The translations under genes and the position numbers were made by a program. A stretch of 12,558 nt of DNA, taken from the NCBI GenBank assembly GCA_041481365.1, contig JBGPBS010000040.1:1-12558 (forward strand), in the 5' to 3' direction. The notes beneath the pieces were generated by a model. The model searched no databases. It was not told the DNA's origin and was given only the letters and a program-made list of their open reading frames with translations. The DNA is from DASPTR01 sp041481365 (GTDB lineage Archaea; Thermoproteota; Bathyarchaeia; Bathyarchaeales; Bathycorpusculaceae). Every line of letters begins with the position of its first letter. Position 1 is the first letter of the stretch. Of the stretch, positions 5,648 through 12,558 are shown one piece after another.

Positions 5648-7062
5648 TTTACAAACACCTCTCTAAGCCTAATGCACGGTCCACCAGTGTATACCGGAAC
5701 TCCTTGCCCTGGGTCTCCCTTCCCACATGTGGCCGCGTCAAACTCAACTTCTTTGGAAACTGCGTCAACGGCCGACCAGAACTTCAGCGTCGTAGTCTCA
5801 ATCACGGGTCTAGCAACAGGGAACTGCAGTTCCCCGTCCTTTATCAGATAAGCTTCTTTGCCGACATAGCGCTGATTAAAACGTTTGTCATCAATGTTCC
5901 ATTCTGTGAAGGATTTCATGAATACACCTTGTCTAACGTCCTCGATCAGTTCTTCCTGCGTAAGCTCGCCTGGAGCCACGAACGTGTTTGCCATTCTGAC
6001 GATCGCCTCTCTGTCGTAGTTGACTGATCTTGAAGAACCGTTACTCCTTGTACCGAGTTTGGCAGCCGACTCCCTGTTTTGCAGAAACTCATTTATGATC
6101 CCCTCCTTGTACAGGAACCTCGGACGCGCTTTAACACCCTCATCATCATAAGCATAGTAGCCATAGCTATGCTCAATCGTAGGATCATCAACAACGGTGA
6201 CTACTTTACTACCGATTCGAGTGCCAATCCAGTAGTTGCTGCCCTTGTAAATGAAAGATCTTCCAGCTTGACTCATTTCCCTTCCCAGGATTCTATCAGC
6301 CTCCATCGGATGGCCGCAAGACTCATGTGCCGCTATCCCTGTAACCTCTGACCCGCACACCAAATCCGTTTCTCCGGGCTTAACCGACTTTGCCTTCGTG
6401 ATCACATCTCTGAGAACATTTGCGCTGTGGATCATCCTCTCTTGGATCTTCCATAATCCTAAAGCCTCCCATCCGCCGCTGTAGCCAAACTGCTCGTAGC
6501 CCTGCTCAGTCTTGCCCTGTTCAGCGACAGTGACATACAGAAAAGCGCCTATTTTCGGAACAAACGAAGATATCCGTGAGCCCTCTGAGTTGACGAAGTA
6601 TTTCGTGATAAGATCTATGAAGACCTGTGACATTACCGCAGGGATCTTCACGCCACATGAAGCCAAAGCTTTATGGACATCTGCGAAAGCAGATATCTTA
6701 TCTTCGGGCGCGACATTCTCTATCTTCTTCTTCTGTTCAACAGCCCACTTTGTCTTAATCCCCTTTTCTTCAGCAAAAACTAATTTGTCCTTGCGATTTG
6801 CAGCCCTTGCGTATTTGAACGCCAAATCCACAGCAGCCTTTGCTTCTTCCTTTGACCACCTATTGGTAGACGCAAAGCCGATCCCTCCGTTTGACATGAT
6901 TCTAACGCAGAACCCACTGTCAACTGCCGAAACGTATGCCTCTAAAATTTCGTTTCTCAGAATGATTCTGTCCTGCACTTGGCTTTGAGCCCTGACCTCA
7001 GCATAATCAATCTTCTTGCTCTGCGCATACTCTAAAGCATAGTCGACAATCTCTTCGTCCAA
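5644..7062 (-). CDS. tldD: Zinc metalloprotease TldD
   Basis: This 472-residue protein carries the HExxxH zinc motif as H-E-S-C-G-H (H246, E247, H251) within G-I-A-A-H-E-S-C-G-H-P-M-E-A-D-R. The third metal ligand is likely C446 in A-T-C-G-K-G-D-P-G-Q-G, as in bacterial TldD. Other family hallmarks are D-D-E-G-V-K-A near residue 310 and R-S-N-G-S-S-R-S, which probably lines the substrate cleft. It acts in the cytoplasm with TldE as a peptidase that digests short unfolded peptides in the closed heterodimer. The start is TTG at 7062 directly after GGAAGGA, with GAAAGG further up; N-terminal D-E-E-I-V-D-Y-A-L aligns with the usual family start. It is first in a two-gene operon and divergent from korA. 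All catalytic residues are present. Confidence 0.94.
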   Translation of the reverse strand: MDEEIVDYALEYAQSKKIDYAEVRAQSQVQDRIILRNEILEAYVSAVDSGFCVRIMSNGGIGFASTNRWSKEEAKAAVDLAFKYARAANRKDKLVFAEEKGIKTKWAVEQKKKIENVAPEDKISAFADVHKALASCGVKIPAVMSQVFIDLITKYFVNSEGSRISSFVPKIGAFLYVTVAEQGKTEQGYEQFGYSGGWEALGLWKIQERMIHSANVLRDVITKAKSVKPGETDLVCGSEVTGIAAHESCGHPMEADRILGREMSQAGRSFIYKGSNYWIGTRIGSKVVTVVDDPTIEHSYGYYAYDDEGVKARPRFLYKEGIINEFLQNRESAAKLGTRSNGSSRSVNYDREAIVRMANTFVAPGELTQEELIEDVRQGVFMKSFTEWNIDDKRFNQRYVGKEAYLIKDGELQFPVARPVIETTTLKFWSAVDAVSKEVEFDAATCGKGDPGQGVPVYTGGPCIRLREVFVK

Positions 7063-7081
7063 TTCCTTCCGACCTTTCAGA

Positions 7082-7137
7082 GCATAAATTGCTGAACAAG
7101 AGGATAAAACCTTTTAGGTTCAGGCTTTCAAGCCTAA
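7082..7137. promoter_or_regulatory. Divergent tldD/korA promoter region with palindrome
   Basis: The spacer between the two operons is about 100 bases. GGATAAAAC (7102-7110) can act as TATA box for either direction: about 44 bases before the tldD TTG and about 59 before the korA TTG. An ATAAATT (7084-7090) is a second candidate for tldD. Between the TATA-like box and korA lies a perfect inverted repeat, AGGCTT-TC-AAGCCT (7122-7135), overlapped by TTAGG (7114-7118) and CCTAA (7133-7137). It is placed where a bound regulator could block the korA promoter. Confidence 0.45.
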
Positions 7138-7164
7138 GCAGAAAGCCCAGTGGGAGATGCTCGA

Positions 7165-8313
7165 TTGAAGAAAACCTCAACAACAAACACGCGTTTTTGG
7201 CAGGGAAATGAGGCGTGCGCTGAAGGGGCCATAGCAGCAGGATGCCGATTCTTCGCTGGCTATCCAATAACACCCTCCAGCGAAATTGCTGAGCATCTAT
7301 CGTATCGATTACCACAAGTTGGCGGAATGGCCATTCAAATGGAAGATGAACTAGCATCAATAGGTGCCATCGTGGGTGCGAGCTGGGGAGGGGTCAAATC
7401 GATGACTGCGACCTCTGGTCCAGGCTTCAGCCTCATGCAAGAAGGAATAGGATATGCATTCATGACCGAAACCCCATGCGTCATCATTGACGTGCAAAGG
7501 GCAGGGCCCAGCACGGGGCAGGCGACTAAATGTGGCCAGGGTGACATTATGCAGGCTCGATGGGGGACGCATGGAGATTATTCAGCTATCGTACTATCGC
7601 CAAACTCGGTGCAGGAAATGTTCATGTTAACAGTCAAGGCGTTTAGCCTAGCCGAAAAATACCGCACGCCAGTTATACTTCTCGCGGATGAGATAATCGC
7701 GCACATGAGAGAACAGATAGTCCTGCCGAATCCTGAGACCCTGGAGATAGTGAATCGCCGAAGACCTGATACTGGTGAAAAGGCGTTTTTCGGCTTGGAG
7801 GAAGTCCCGCCAATGCCAACTGTGGGTGATGGCTTCAACGTGGTGGTGACAGGTTCGACTCATGATGAATATGGCATTAGAGCCACCGCCGATCCGCTTG
7901 TCCATAGGCGGCTTGTTGAAAGACTCAACGGGAAAATCCAGAACCACGCGATGGACATCGCCGATTTTGAGACCTATAATATTGATGAATGCGAAGTTGG
8001 CATAGTTTCATTTGGATGCACTTCGCGAACAGTCTACGAAGCCGTTGAAAACGCCCAGAAGGATGGAATCAAGACAGGTTACATAAGACTGAGAACAGTT
8101 TGGCCCTTCCCAGATGAAGTAGTCAAGAGAATGGCAAAGAGAGCCAAGACAATTATCGTTCCAGAGATGAACCTGGGACAACTATGCCACGAAGTTGAGA
8201 GAGCTGCAAACGGCGAAGCACCTATTACGTCGATGAACAAGATTGGGGGTGGAGAACTGATCACGCCTGAAGAACTGCTTGCTAAAGTCGCTGAGGTGGG
8301 GAAGAAGAAATGA
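7165..8313 (+). CDS. korA: 2-oxoacid:ferredoxin oxidoreductase, alpha subunit
   Basis: The protein is 382 residues from the TTG at 7165, which has GGGAG eight bases upstream; a GTG at 7150 would add five residues but has a poorer leader. The N-terminal pyruvate:ferredoxin-type domain has W-Q-G-N-E-A-C-A-E-G-A-I-A-A-G-C, the G-Y-P-I-T-P-S-S-E substrate motif (about residues 32-40), Q-M-E-D-E-L-A-S and G-P-S-T-G-Q-A-T-K. The C-terminal transketolase-type domain (about 270-375) includes R-L-R-T-V-W-P-F-P. With KorB and KorC it oxidises a 2-oxoacid (probably 2-oxoglutarate) with CoA to the acyl-CoA, CO2 and reduced ferredoxin, or runs in reverse for carbon fixation. No separate ferredoxin-like delta subunit is encoded beside it. 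Substrate assignment between 2-oxoglutarate and other 2-oxoacids is inference. The stop overlaps the korB start by four bases. Confidence 0.93.
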   Translation: MKKTSTTNTRFWQGNEACAEGAIAAGCRFFAGYPITPSSEIAEHLSYRLPQVGGMAIQMEDELASIGAIVGASWGGVKSMTATSGPGFSLMQEGIGYAFMTETPCVIIDVQRAGPSTGQATKCGQGDIMQARWGTHGDYSAIVLSPNSVQEMFMLTVKAFSLAEKYRTPVILLADEIIAHMREQIVLPNPETLEIVNRRRPDTGEKAFFGLEEVPPMPTVGDGFNVVVTGSTHDEYGIRATADPLVHRRLVERLNGKIQNHAMDIADFETYNIDECEVGIVSFGCTSRTVYEAVENAQKDGIKTGYIRLRTVWPFPDEVVKRMAKRAKTIIVPEMNLGQLCHEVERAANGEAPITSMNKIGGGELITPEELLAKVAEVGKKK

Positions 8314-9140
8314 CTGAAACTTTTTCACCTCGGAAATATCTTAGGGACATAACGCCTCCATTCTGTCCAGGCTGCGGGGCCTACACTGTTACAAACATCT
8401 TCCTCAGAGCAGTTCATGAACTGGGTCATGAAGACCTGGGCAAGTTCGTATTCTGCAGTGGAATCGGCTGCTCCGCATGGATCCCATCGCCGCATTTCAT
8501 AGCAGATTCAGTCCACACTCTGCATGGAAGAAGCATACCAGTGGCGATGGGGATAAAACTTGTCCGACCTGACTTAAGCGTTGTCGTTTTTGGCGGGGAC
8601 GGCGACATAGTCGGCATAGGCTTGGGCCATTTCATACATGCAGCCAGAAGAAACCTGGACATCCTCGTCATAATGGTGAACAACATGGTTTATGGGATGA
8701 CCGGGGGCCAAGTCGCCCCAACGACCCCATTCAAGACCTTGACTACCACGACGCCATATGGAAGCTTTGAATATCCCTTGGATGCTGCAAGGCTCGCCGT
8801 GGCCGCTGGAGCCTGCTACGTCGCGCGCTGGACAACGGTTCAGATTAACGAGTTCAAGGAATCCATAAAGGAAGCGCTGAAAACACGGGGCTTCAGATTC
8901 ATTGAAGTTGTAAGCCAATGCCCAACGGCTTTTGGAAGAAGAGCCGGATTCAAGGATGCGGGTGAGATGGTGAATTGGTTTAAGGAAAATACCGTCTCAA
9001 TTGAACAGGCAGAAAAAATGGGCGAAGACAATCTGACTTCCAAGATAGTCGTGGGCGAATTTGCGAAAAAACAGAGACCCACGCTCACAGAAACTTTGCA
9101 AGCCGCAATGGAGGAGGCGAAGAAGGCGTTTGAAGACTGA
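8310..9140 (+). CDS. korB: 2-oxoacid:ferredoxin oxidoreductase, beta (TPP) subunit
   Basis: This 276-residue protein is the thiamine-diphosphate-binding subunit. The TPP/Mg motif is G-D-G-D-I at residues 96-100, followed by N-N-M-V-Y-G-M-T-G-G-Q at 124-134. Cysteines C19 and C22 (C-P-G-C), C54 (G-I-G-C-S) and C204 (S-Q-C-P-T) match the four ligands of the single [4Fe-4S] cluster in Sulfolobus-type beta subunits. The subunit decarboxylates the 2-oxoacid and passes electrons through the cluster to ferredoxin. The ATG at 8310 overlaps the korA stop (ATGA), indicating coupled translation. Length and all key residues are normal. Confidence 0.94.
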   Translation: MTETFSPRKYLRDITPPFCPGCGAYTVTNIFLRAVHELGHEDLGKFVFCSGIGCSAWIPSPHFIADSVHTLHGRSIPVAMGIKLVRPDLSVVVFGGDGDIVGIGLGHFIHAARRNLDILVIMVNNMVYGMTGGQVAPTTPFKTLTTTTPYGSFEYPLDAARLAVAAGACYVARWTTVQINEFKESIKEALKTRGFRFIEVVSQCPTAFGRRAGFKDAGEMVNWFKENTVSIEQAEKMGEDNLTSKIVVGEFAKKQRPTLTETLQAAMEEAKKAFED

Positions 9141-9654
9141 AATCAGAATCGCTGGGCTTGGAGGACAAGGCGTAGTCCTCGCAGGACACATATTGGGCAA
9201 AGCAGCTGCGTATGATGGAAAAAAAGCGGTGCAAACCCAAAGCTACGGTGCTGAAGCAAGAGGCAGCATGGCCAAGAGCGAAGTAATAATATCAGATCGA
9301 GAAATCGGCTTTCCAATGGTCACGAGATGCGACATATTGGTCGCAATGAGCCAAGAAGCTCTTGACAGACACTTAGAGGATCTAAGTGATGATGGCACGC
9401 TAATAATCGATAGCACGAACGTCAAACAGCCAGAAAAAAAGGTGAGGCTGTTCAAAATCCCTGCCACAGAAAACGCGGAGAAGATTTTTGGGACAAGAGT
9501 CTGTGCAAACATGCTTATGCTAGGGGCCCTTGCAAAGGTGACGAACTTGGTATGCGATGATTCTATGAAAAAAGCAATAAGCGACACGATAGAGAAGAAG
9601 ACTGCAAGCATGGACGTGCAAGCATACAGGAAAGGAAGAGAACTGGTTCAATAG
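9130..9654 (+). CDS. korC: 2-oxoacid:ferredoxin oxidoreductase, gamma subunit
   Basis: The family-typical start E-I-R-I-A-G-L-G-G-Q-G-V-V is reached from TTG at 9130, which lies inside the last codons of korB. GGAGG (9113-9117) and AAGG (9123-9126) lie upstream. This gives 174 residues, usual for KorC. The dinucleotide-fold-like N-terminus is followed by T-Q-S-Y-G-A-E-A-R-G-S-M-A-K-S-E, the gamma-subunit signature, and N-M-L-M-L-G-A-L-A-K. A longer frame opening at 9061 is the same frame running back through korB and is unlikely to be used. It completes the KorABC complex. The gene ends five bases before the convergent beta-helix gene. Confidence 0.92.
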   Translation: MKTEIRIAGLGGQGVVLAGHILGKAAAYDGKKAVQTQSYGAEARGSMAKSEVIISDREIGFPMVTRCDILVAMSQEALDRHLEDLSDDGTLIIDSTNVKQPEKKVRLFKIPATENAEKIFGTRVCANMLMLGALAKVTNLVCDDSMKKAISDTIEKKTASMDVQAYRKGRELVQ

Positions 9655-9659
9655 AAACG

Positions 9660-11162
9660 CTATTGTTCGTTTTCGCGACCTCTTGGTTTCTCCCTGGCGC
9701 CCATGTTCGCACGTTTGGAGAGATAGATAGTCGTTATGAGAAAGATTGTGGTTGTGGTTGCAAAGACATACATGAGGTTCTGAATGTTCTCCACGTTTCT
9801 GGAATAGTCTGACAGGTGTCCGGTGTAAGAGGCGTTCAATGCCAAATATCTGTCTTGAAGTTCCTTTAGATTGATCAAAAGAGCGCTGTAGTTCTCTAGA
9901 AAGCTACTTTGTGTGACGTTCAGATTGTCGAGATCAGCCAATAGCTTGGCGTATTCACCAAGCAGATCATTATATAGATGCATCGTTTTCGAAGAGATTA
10001 TGGAGATAGTTTGATTGCTATGGACCCACGTGAAGTAGAGATAAATGTTCGTCACGGTTGAAACGTTCAGCACAGTTGGAGTTATTTCTCCTTGGCTGCC
10101 TAGAACAATGAATGGAGAGTCCATCAAGCCTAGAGGAATCATTATTCTGGAGAACCCAACCGTGCCTTTCTCTTCGGCCACGTTAAATATCACCATCCTG
10201 TTTCCTGTCTCCTCTCCGAATGCGAATTTCAAACCGGAGACTGATGAGTTGCTGACAAGATTGACATGGTACGTCTGACCGTTCAATACAACGTCTAAAT
10301 CATAGAACGGCCCCGTCAAAGGATAGCTATCACCGCCTTCCGTGTCAGTGTTGTTGTAAGGAATATTCCCTATTCCGTCGCTGTTCAAATCCTGTCCTGT
10401 GTAATCAGACCAATAGTTACCTTCTCCGTTCAAACTCCAAACATTGGTCGAGTTTATGGAGTCGCTCGACAATTGAAGTGTGTTGTTGAAGTTATTATGA
10501 TAAAAAACATTGTTGGCAGTTGAAGAATAAAGGGCCAACCCGTTCGCATTGTTATTAACGTTATTTCCTGAGAACACGTTGTCATTTGAGTAATGAAGCT
10601 CGACGCCCGTCACAACATTGTTTGCAATATCGTTGTCTGAGAATTCGTTATGACCTGAAGTGAAAAGGTAGACGCCGTACTGGTTATTCGAGATGGTGTT
10701 GTTCGAGATCACGTTATCAGAAGAATAAGAAAGCTGGAGGCCATAAAACCCATTTTCAATTACGTTGTTCTCTAAGACATTACCTGCGGAACCGATTATG
10801 ATCGGACTCTGAATTGGAGTGCGTGCCCTTACAGTAAGGTCCTTGACCGTCACGCCGCTGGCGATCAAGCTGATCACGTATTGAGGTTGGGACGCCGCAC
10901 TTCCATAGATAACTGTCAAGTTTCTGTCTTCACCGACAAGCGACACGCTCTTGTTGATCGCCACGTCTTCATAGTACGTGCCTTTATGAACAAAGATGAG
11001 GTCTCCAGAACTCGCGTTGTTGATAGCGTCTTGAATCGTTGCATACTTACCCGGCACATCTAGAGTTCCTGGACTTGCCCTCGCCAGCATGTTCCATCGC
11101 ATTGCAGATGCCACGGCCAAGAGTAACAAGAATAGAAGCGGAGTCGAAGCGACCTTCTTCAA
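9660..11162 (-). CDS. Secreted, membrane-anchored NosD-like beta-helix protein
   Basis: From TTG at 11162 (GAGGG seven bases upstream) the product is 500 residues and begins with a textbook signal sequence, M-K-K-V then a hydrophobic run to about residue 28. A further-upstream TTG at 11210 would add 16 residues ahead of the signal and is less likely. Residues 35-75 (Y-A-T-I-Q-D-A-I-N-N-A and H-K-G-T-Y-Y-E) start a right-handed beta-helix of the NosD/CASH type. Asn-rich coils with I-S-N-N-x and V-F-S-G-N-N spacing run to about 230, then N-Y-W-S-D-Y-T-G and D-G-I-G-N-I-P-Y. A beta-rich domain (290-390) leads to a helical, likely coiled-coil stalk (395-460), a membrane helix (about 463-482) and a basic tail. 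Many N-x-S/T sites suggest surface glycosylation. The role may be polysaccharide or ligand binding; it is not identifiable further. It follows the membrane winged-helix gene by ~58 bases. Confidence 0.85.
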   Translation of the reverse strand: MKKVASTPLLFLLLLAVASAMRWNMLARASPGTLDVPGKYATIQDAINNASSGDLIFVHKGTYYEDVAINKSVSLVGEDRNLTVIYGSAASQPQYVISLIASGVTVKDLTVRARTPIQSPIIIGSAGNVLENNVIENGFYGLQLSYSSDNVISNNTISNNQYGVYLFTSGHNEFSDNDIANNVVTGVELHYSNDNVFSGNNVNNNANGLALYSSTANNVFYHNNFNNTLQLSSDSINSTNVWSLNGEGNYWSDYTGQDLNSDGIGNIPYNNTDTEGGDSYPLTGPFYDLDVVLNGQTYHVNLVSNSSVSGLKFAFGEETGNRMVIFNVAEEKGTVGFSRIMIPLGLMDSPFIVLGSQGEITPTVLNVSTVTNIYLYFTWVHSNQTISIISSKTMHLYNDLLGEYAKLLADLDNLNVTQSSFLENYSALLINLKELQDRYLALNASYTGHLSDYSRNVENIQNLMYVFATTTTIFLITTIYLSKRANMGAREKPRGRENEQ

Positions 11163-11220
11163 GTCAATCCCTCTGTCATGCTCCCACGCAAACATTAGTC
11201 TTTGGCCCAAATCTCCCCGA

Positions 11221-11820
11221 CTATCCTCTGGAGAGCATTTTTCCCAACATCAGGGAGCATACCACAGAGATTGATAATGAAGGAACGAAAACAGCTGGAA
11301 CTATAACCGGTTGCAGCAGAGACCACAAAATCGACGCGTATGATGCAACCCCGACGAGCACGAGGGTGAAAAACTGGGCATAATCCATCCTAGGCGGCTT
11401 TTTCGGGCTAGACAGTGACCTCAGCAGATTCTGCGTCTGCTCGATCTGCTCCCCGGTCGCAAAACTCACAGAATTCTTATCACTGTCGAGAAACTTGAAA
11501 CTAAAAAGCCCATACCTCTGCAACTCCCACGGCTTTTTCTTTGGCAGAATCTTTACAATGCCGTTCTTCTCCATTTTCTTGAGAACCGTCTGAATCTTGC
11601 GAACAAACTGCAAGTCATTTACCTTCTGCTCTCCGTATAGCTTCTTAATTACATCCTTAACGTCGGGAAAGCGAAGTTCAAACATGAATGATGCAACCGC
11701 ACCAACTAGCCCATACTGCTGTTCCCCCACTCGCAAACGTATGCTTGCGCTTGCGCAGTCAGTCTTGAGAACCTCCAGCAGAAAACGCGTATCATCAGGC
11801 GACAGCTCAGGCTGGTCCAA
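11221..11820 (-). CDS. Membrane-anchored winged-helix protein
   Basis: This 199-residue protein belongs to no family I can name. Residues about 35-118 have a winged-helix pattern: helices around F-P-D-V-K-D-V-I-K-K-L-Y and F-V-R-K-I-Q-T-V-L-K-K-M-E-K-N-G-I-V, then a beta wing K-I-L-P-K-K-K-P-W. Residues about 150-170 and 173-193 are two hydrophobic segments joined by a short Q-P-V turn, so the DNA-binding domain would face the cytoplasm under a hairpin membrane anchor. The start is TTG at 11820 with AGAGG at about eight bases. A TTATAATAAA box lies upstream. It precedes the beta-helix gene on the same strand and probably shares its transcript, which suggests it controls or senses envelope state. 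The topology is read from the sequence; the sensory role is inference. Confidence 0.75.
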   Translation of the reverse strand: MDQPELSPDDTRFLLEVLKTDCASASIRLRVGEQQYGLVGAVASFMFELRFPDVKDVIKKLYGEQKVNDLQFVRKIQTVLKKMEKNGIVKILPKKKPWELQRYGLFSFKFLDSDKNSVSFATGEQIEQTQNLLRSLSSPKKPPRMDYAQFFTLVLVGVASYASILWSLLQPVIVPAVFVPSLSISVVCSLMLGKMLSRG

Positions 11821-11857
11821 ACTGTTTTCCTCTATTCAACAGATTCAATTGAAACGT

Positions 11858-11867
11858 TATAATAAAC
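11858..11867 (-). promoter_or_regulatory. TATA box for the membrane winged-helix/beta-helix operon
   Basis: TTTATTATAA on the minus strand is centred about 42 bases before the TTG start. This predicts a transcription start near 11836 and a leader of about 16 bases that just includes the AGAGG ribosome-binding site. A second AGTTTAAAAC lies further up (11885-11895). Confidence 0.5.
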
Positions 11868-11950
11868 TCTTCGGGTCAGAATGTGGGTTTTAAACTTTGT
11901 CAACTCATTCATCCAATCCTTCAATCAAGTCTACCGAAGAAAGTGGTAAG

Positions 11951-11958
11951 CCTTTAAA
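11951..11958 (+). promoter_or_regulatory. TATA box for the soluble winged-helix regulator
   Basis: CCTTTAAA is centred about 32 bases before the ATG at 11987, with AGGGGA at 11975-11980 as ribosome-binding site. The distance predicts a very short leader. Confidence 0.55.
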
Positions 11959-11986
11959 CGACGACATATGACGTAGGGGAAGAATG

Positions 11987-12388
11987 ATGGCGAACTACAC
12001 AGTGGAACATGAATCATACAACTTGTCTTTGCTGAAGAAAAGCAGTCCCTATCAGTTGACCCTCAGCAAAAAGTATAGAAGCCATTTCGAGATAATAGCC
12101 GCAATACTTGACGCCACAAAGTATGACAGTGGAGACAGATACTCCCTCATGAAGCGCACTGGCATCAATTATGCTCAATTGAAGAAGTATTTGGCGTCTA
12201 TCACCAAAATAGGCTTTATCGAAGTTCGCATGAGAGGCCAACAGATTCAATATTGCGCTACCGAAAGGGGGCTGGATTTCCTGAGGCAGTACTACATCCT
12301 CTTGGGGATGTTGATGAACACGTATGGACTGGGCGAACGAGACCAATCTGTCTGTCAAGCCGCATTCGCCTCATTCAAAAAATCCTAG
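11987..12388 (+). CDS. ArnR1/HTH_45-like winged-helix transcriptional regulator
   Basis: The product is 133 residues. R-S-H-F-E-I-I-A-A-I-L-D-A, then Y-S-L-M-K-R-T-G-I-N-Y-A-Q-L-K-K-Y-L and I-T-K-I-G-F-I-E-V form the three helices and first wing strand of the archaeal ArnR1-like (HTH_45) fold. I-Q-Y-C-A-T-E-R-G-L-D-F-L is the characteristic second strand and 'TerGldFL' helix. The tail to 133 is helical and could dimerise. Two adjacent ATGs (11984 and 11987) are possible; the second has better spacing to AGGGGA. The gene is divergent from the membrane winged-helix gene, with ~165 bases between, so it may regulate that operon or itself. No membrane segment is present, unlike its neighbour. Confidence 0.8.
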   Translation: MANYTVEHESYNLSLLKKSSPYQLTLSKKYRSHFEIIAAILDATKYDSGDRYSLMKRTGINYAQLKKYLASITKIGFIEVRMRGQQIQYCATERGLDFLRQYYILLGMLMNTYGLGERDQSVCQAAFASFKKS

Positions 12389-12401
12389 CCCCGTCACATT
12401 C

Positions 12402-12406
12402 TTTTT
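12402..12406 (+). terminator. T5 tract after the winged-helix gene
   Basis: Five consecutive T residues lie 14 bases after the stop codon, which suits an archaeal T-tract terminator. The remaining bases to the window end show no gene or structured RNA that I can support. Confidence 0.35.
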
Positions 12407-12558
12407 CCTTATGCGCAAAGAAAGTTCACATCGTCAACGATGTTCCGAAGTAAAAAGCAGATTCGTTGATTCTCGCCAGTAAATCTGACGGTTTGGCTTA
12501 GGTCCACTATCATTGCCTCAACCGTGGCGACTCAACGAAAAGCGTTATCTTCCTGAAG

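Noticed and set aside
5704..6988. Long plus-strand open frames opposite tldD
   Set aside because: The minus strand carries a complete TldD with all motifs; the plus-strand frames have no family resemblance and are by-products of its codon use.
9900..11100. Repeated short motifs (AATNACGTTGTT-like) that could suggest a repeat array or CRISPR
   Set aside because: They encode the Asn-rich coils of the beta-helix protein and keep its reading frame; there are no identical repeats with unique spacers.
12389..12558. Terminal stretch after the winged-helix gene
   Set aside because: I looked for a gene start, tRNA or hairpin and found only a T5 tract; nothing else can be supported.

Overview
The window looks archaeal. 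Its genes belong to archaeal families: an SSV-type tyrosine integrase, a TldD/TldE protease pair, a three-gene 2-oxoacid:ferredoxin oxidoreductase, a NosD-type beta-helix surface protein, a small zinc-ribbon protein and several winged-helix regulators. The starts are preceded by AT-rich boxes about 25-45 bases upstream, as expected for archaeal TATA elements. TTG start codons are common. A Bathyarchaeia-like member of the Thermoproteota is my best guess from family flavour, but the lineage is inference.

Left part (1-2700), accessory in character and visibly more AT-rich. It holds an Lrp/AsnC-like regulator (+), a radical-SAM-like protein with a shortened cysteine motif (-) and an apparently intact archaeal tyrosine recombinase (-). 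The first 16 codons of the recombinase are written over the 5' half of a tRNA-Gly(CCC) gene, from the acceptor strand through the D arm to the anticodon loop. This is the footprint of an element that targets that tRNA. The element should extend leftward from about 2668, so the radical-SAM and Lrp genes may be its cargo; its far end is not visible here.

Middle part (2700-4320), gene-poor. It holds a GNAT acetyltransferase (+) whose first ~50 residues look like the N-terminus of an archaeal uracil-DNA-glycosylase-family protein, a 54-residue zinc-ribbon protein (-) lacking part of its second metal knuckle, and a possible 45-residue basic ORF (-) downstream of tldE.

Right part (4320-9655), conserved metabolic and protein-processing genes. 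tldD and tldE/pmbA overlap by 4 bases on the minus strand. They are divergent from korA-korB-korC on the plus strand, across an ~100-base spacer that carries shared promoter sequences and a palindrome. The oxidoreductase would interconvert a 2-oxoacid plus CoA with the acyl-CoA, CO2 and reduced ferredoxin.

Right end (9660-12558). A membrane-anchored winged-helix protein and a secreted, membrane-tethered beta-helix protein form a minus-strand pair, tail to tail with korC. A second, soluble winged-helix regulator is divergent from them. The pair suggests an envelope protein made together with its own membrane-bound regulator.
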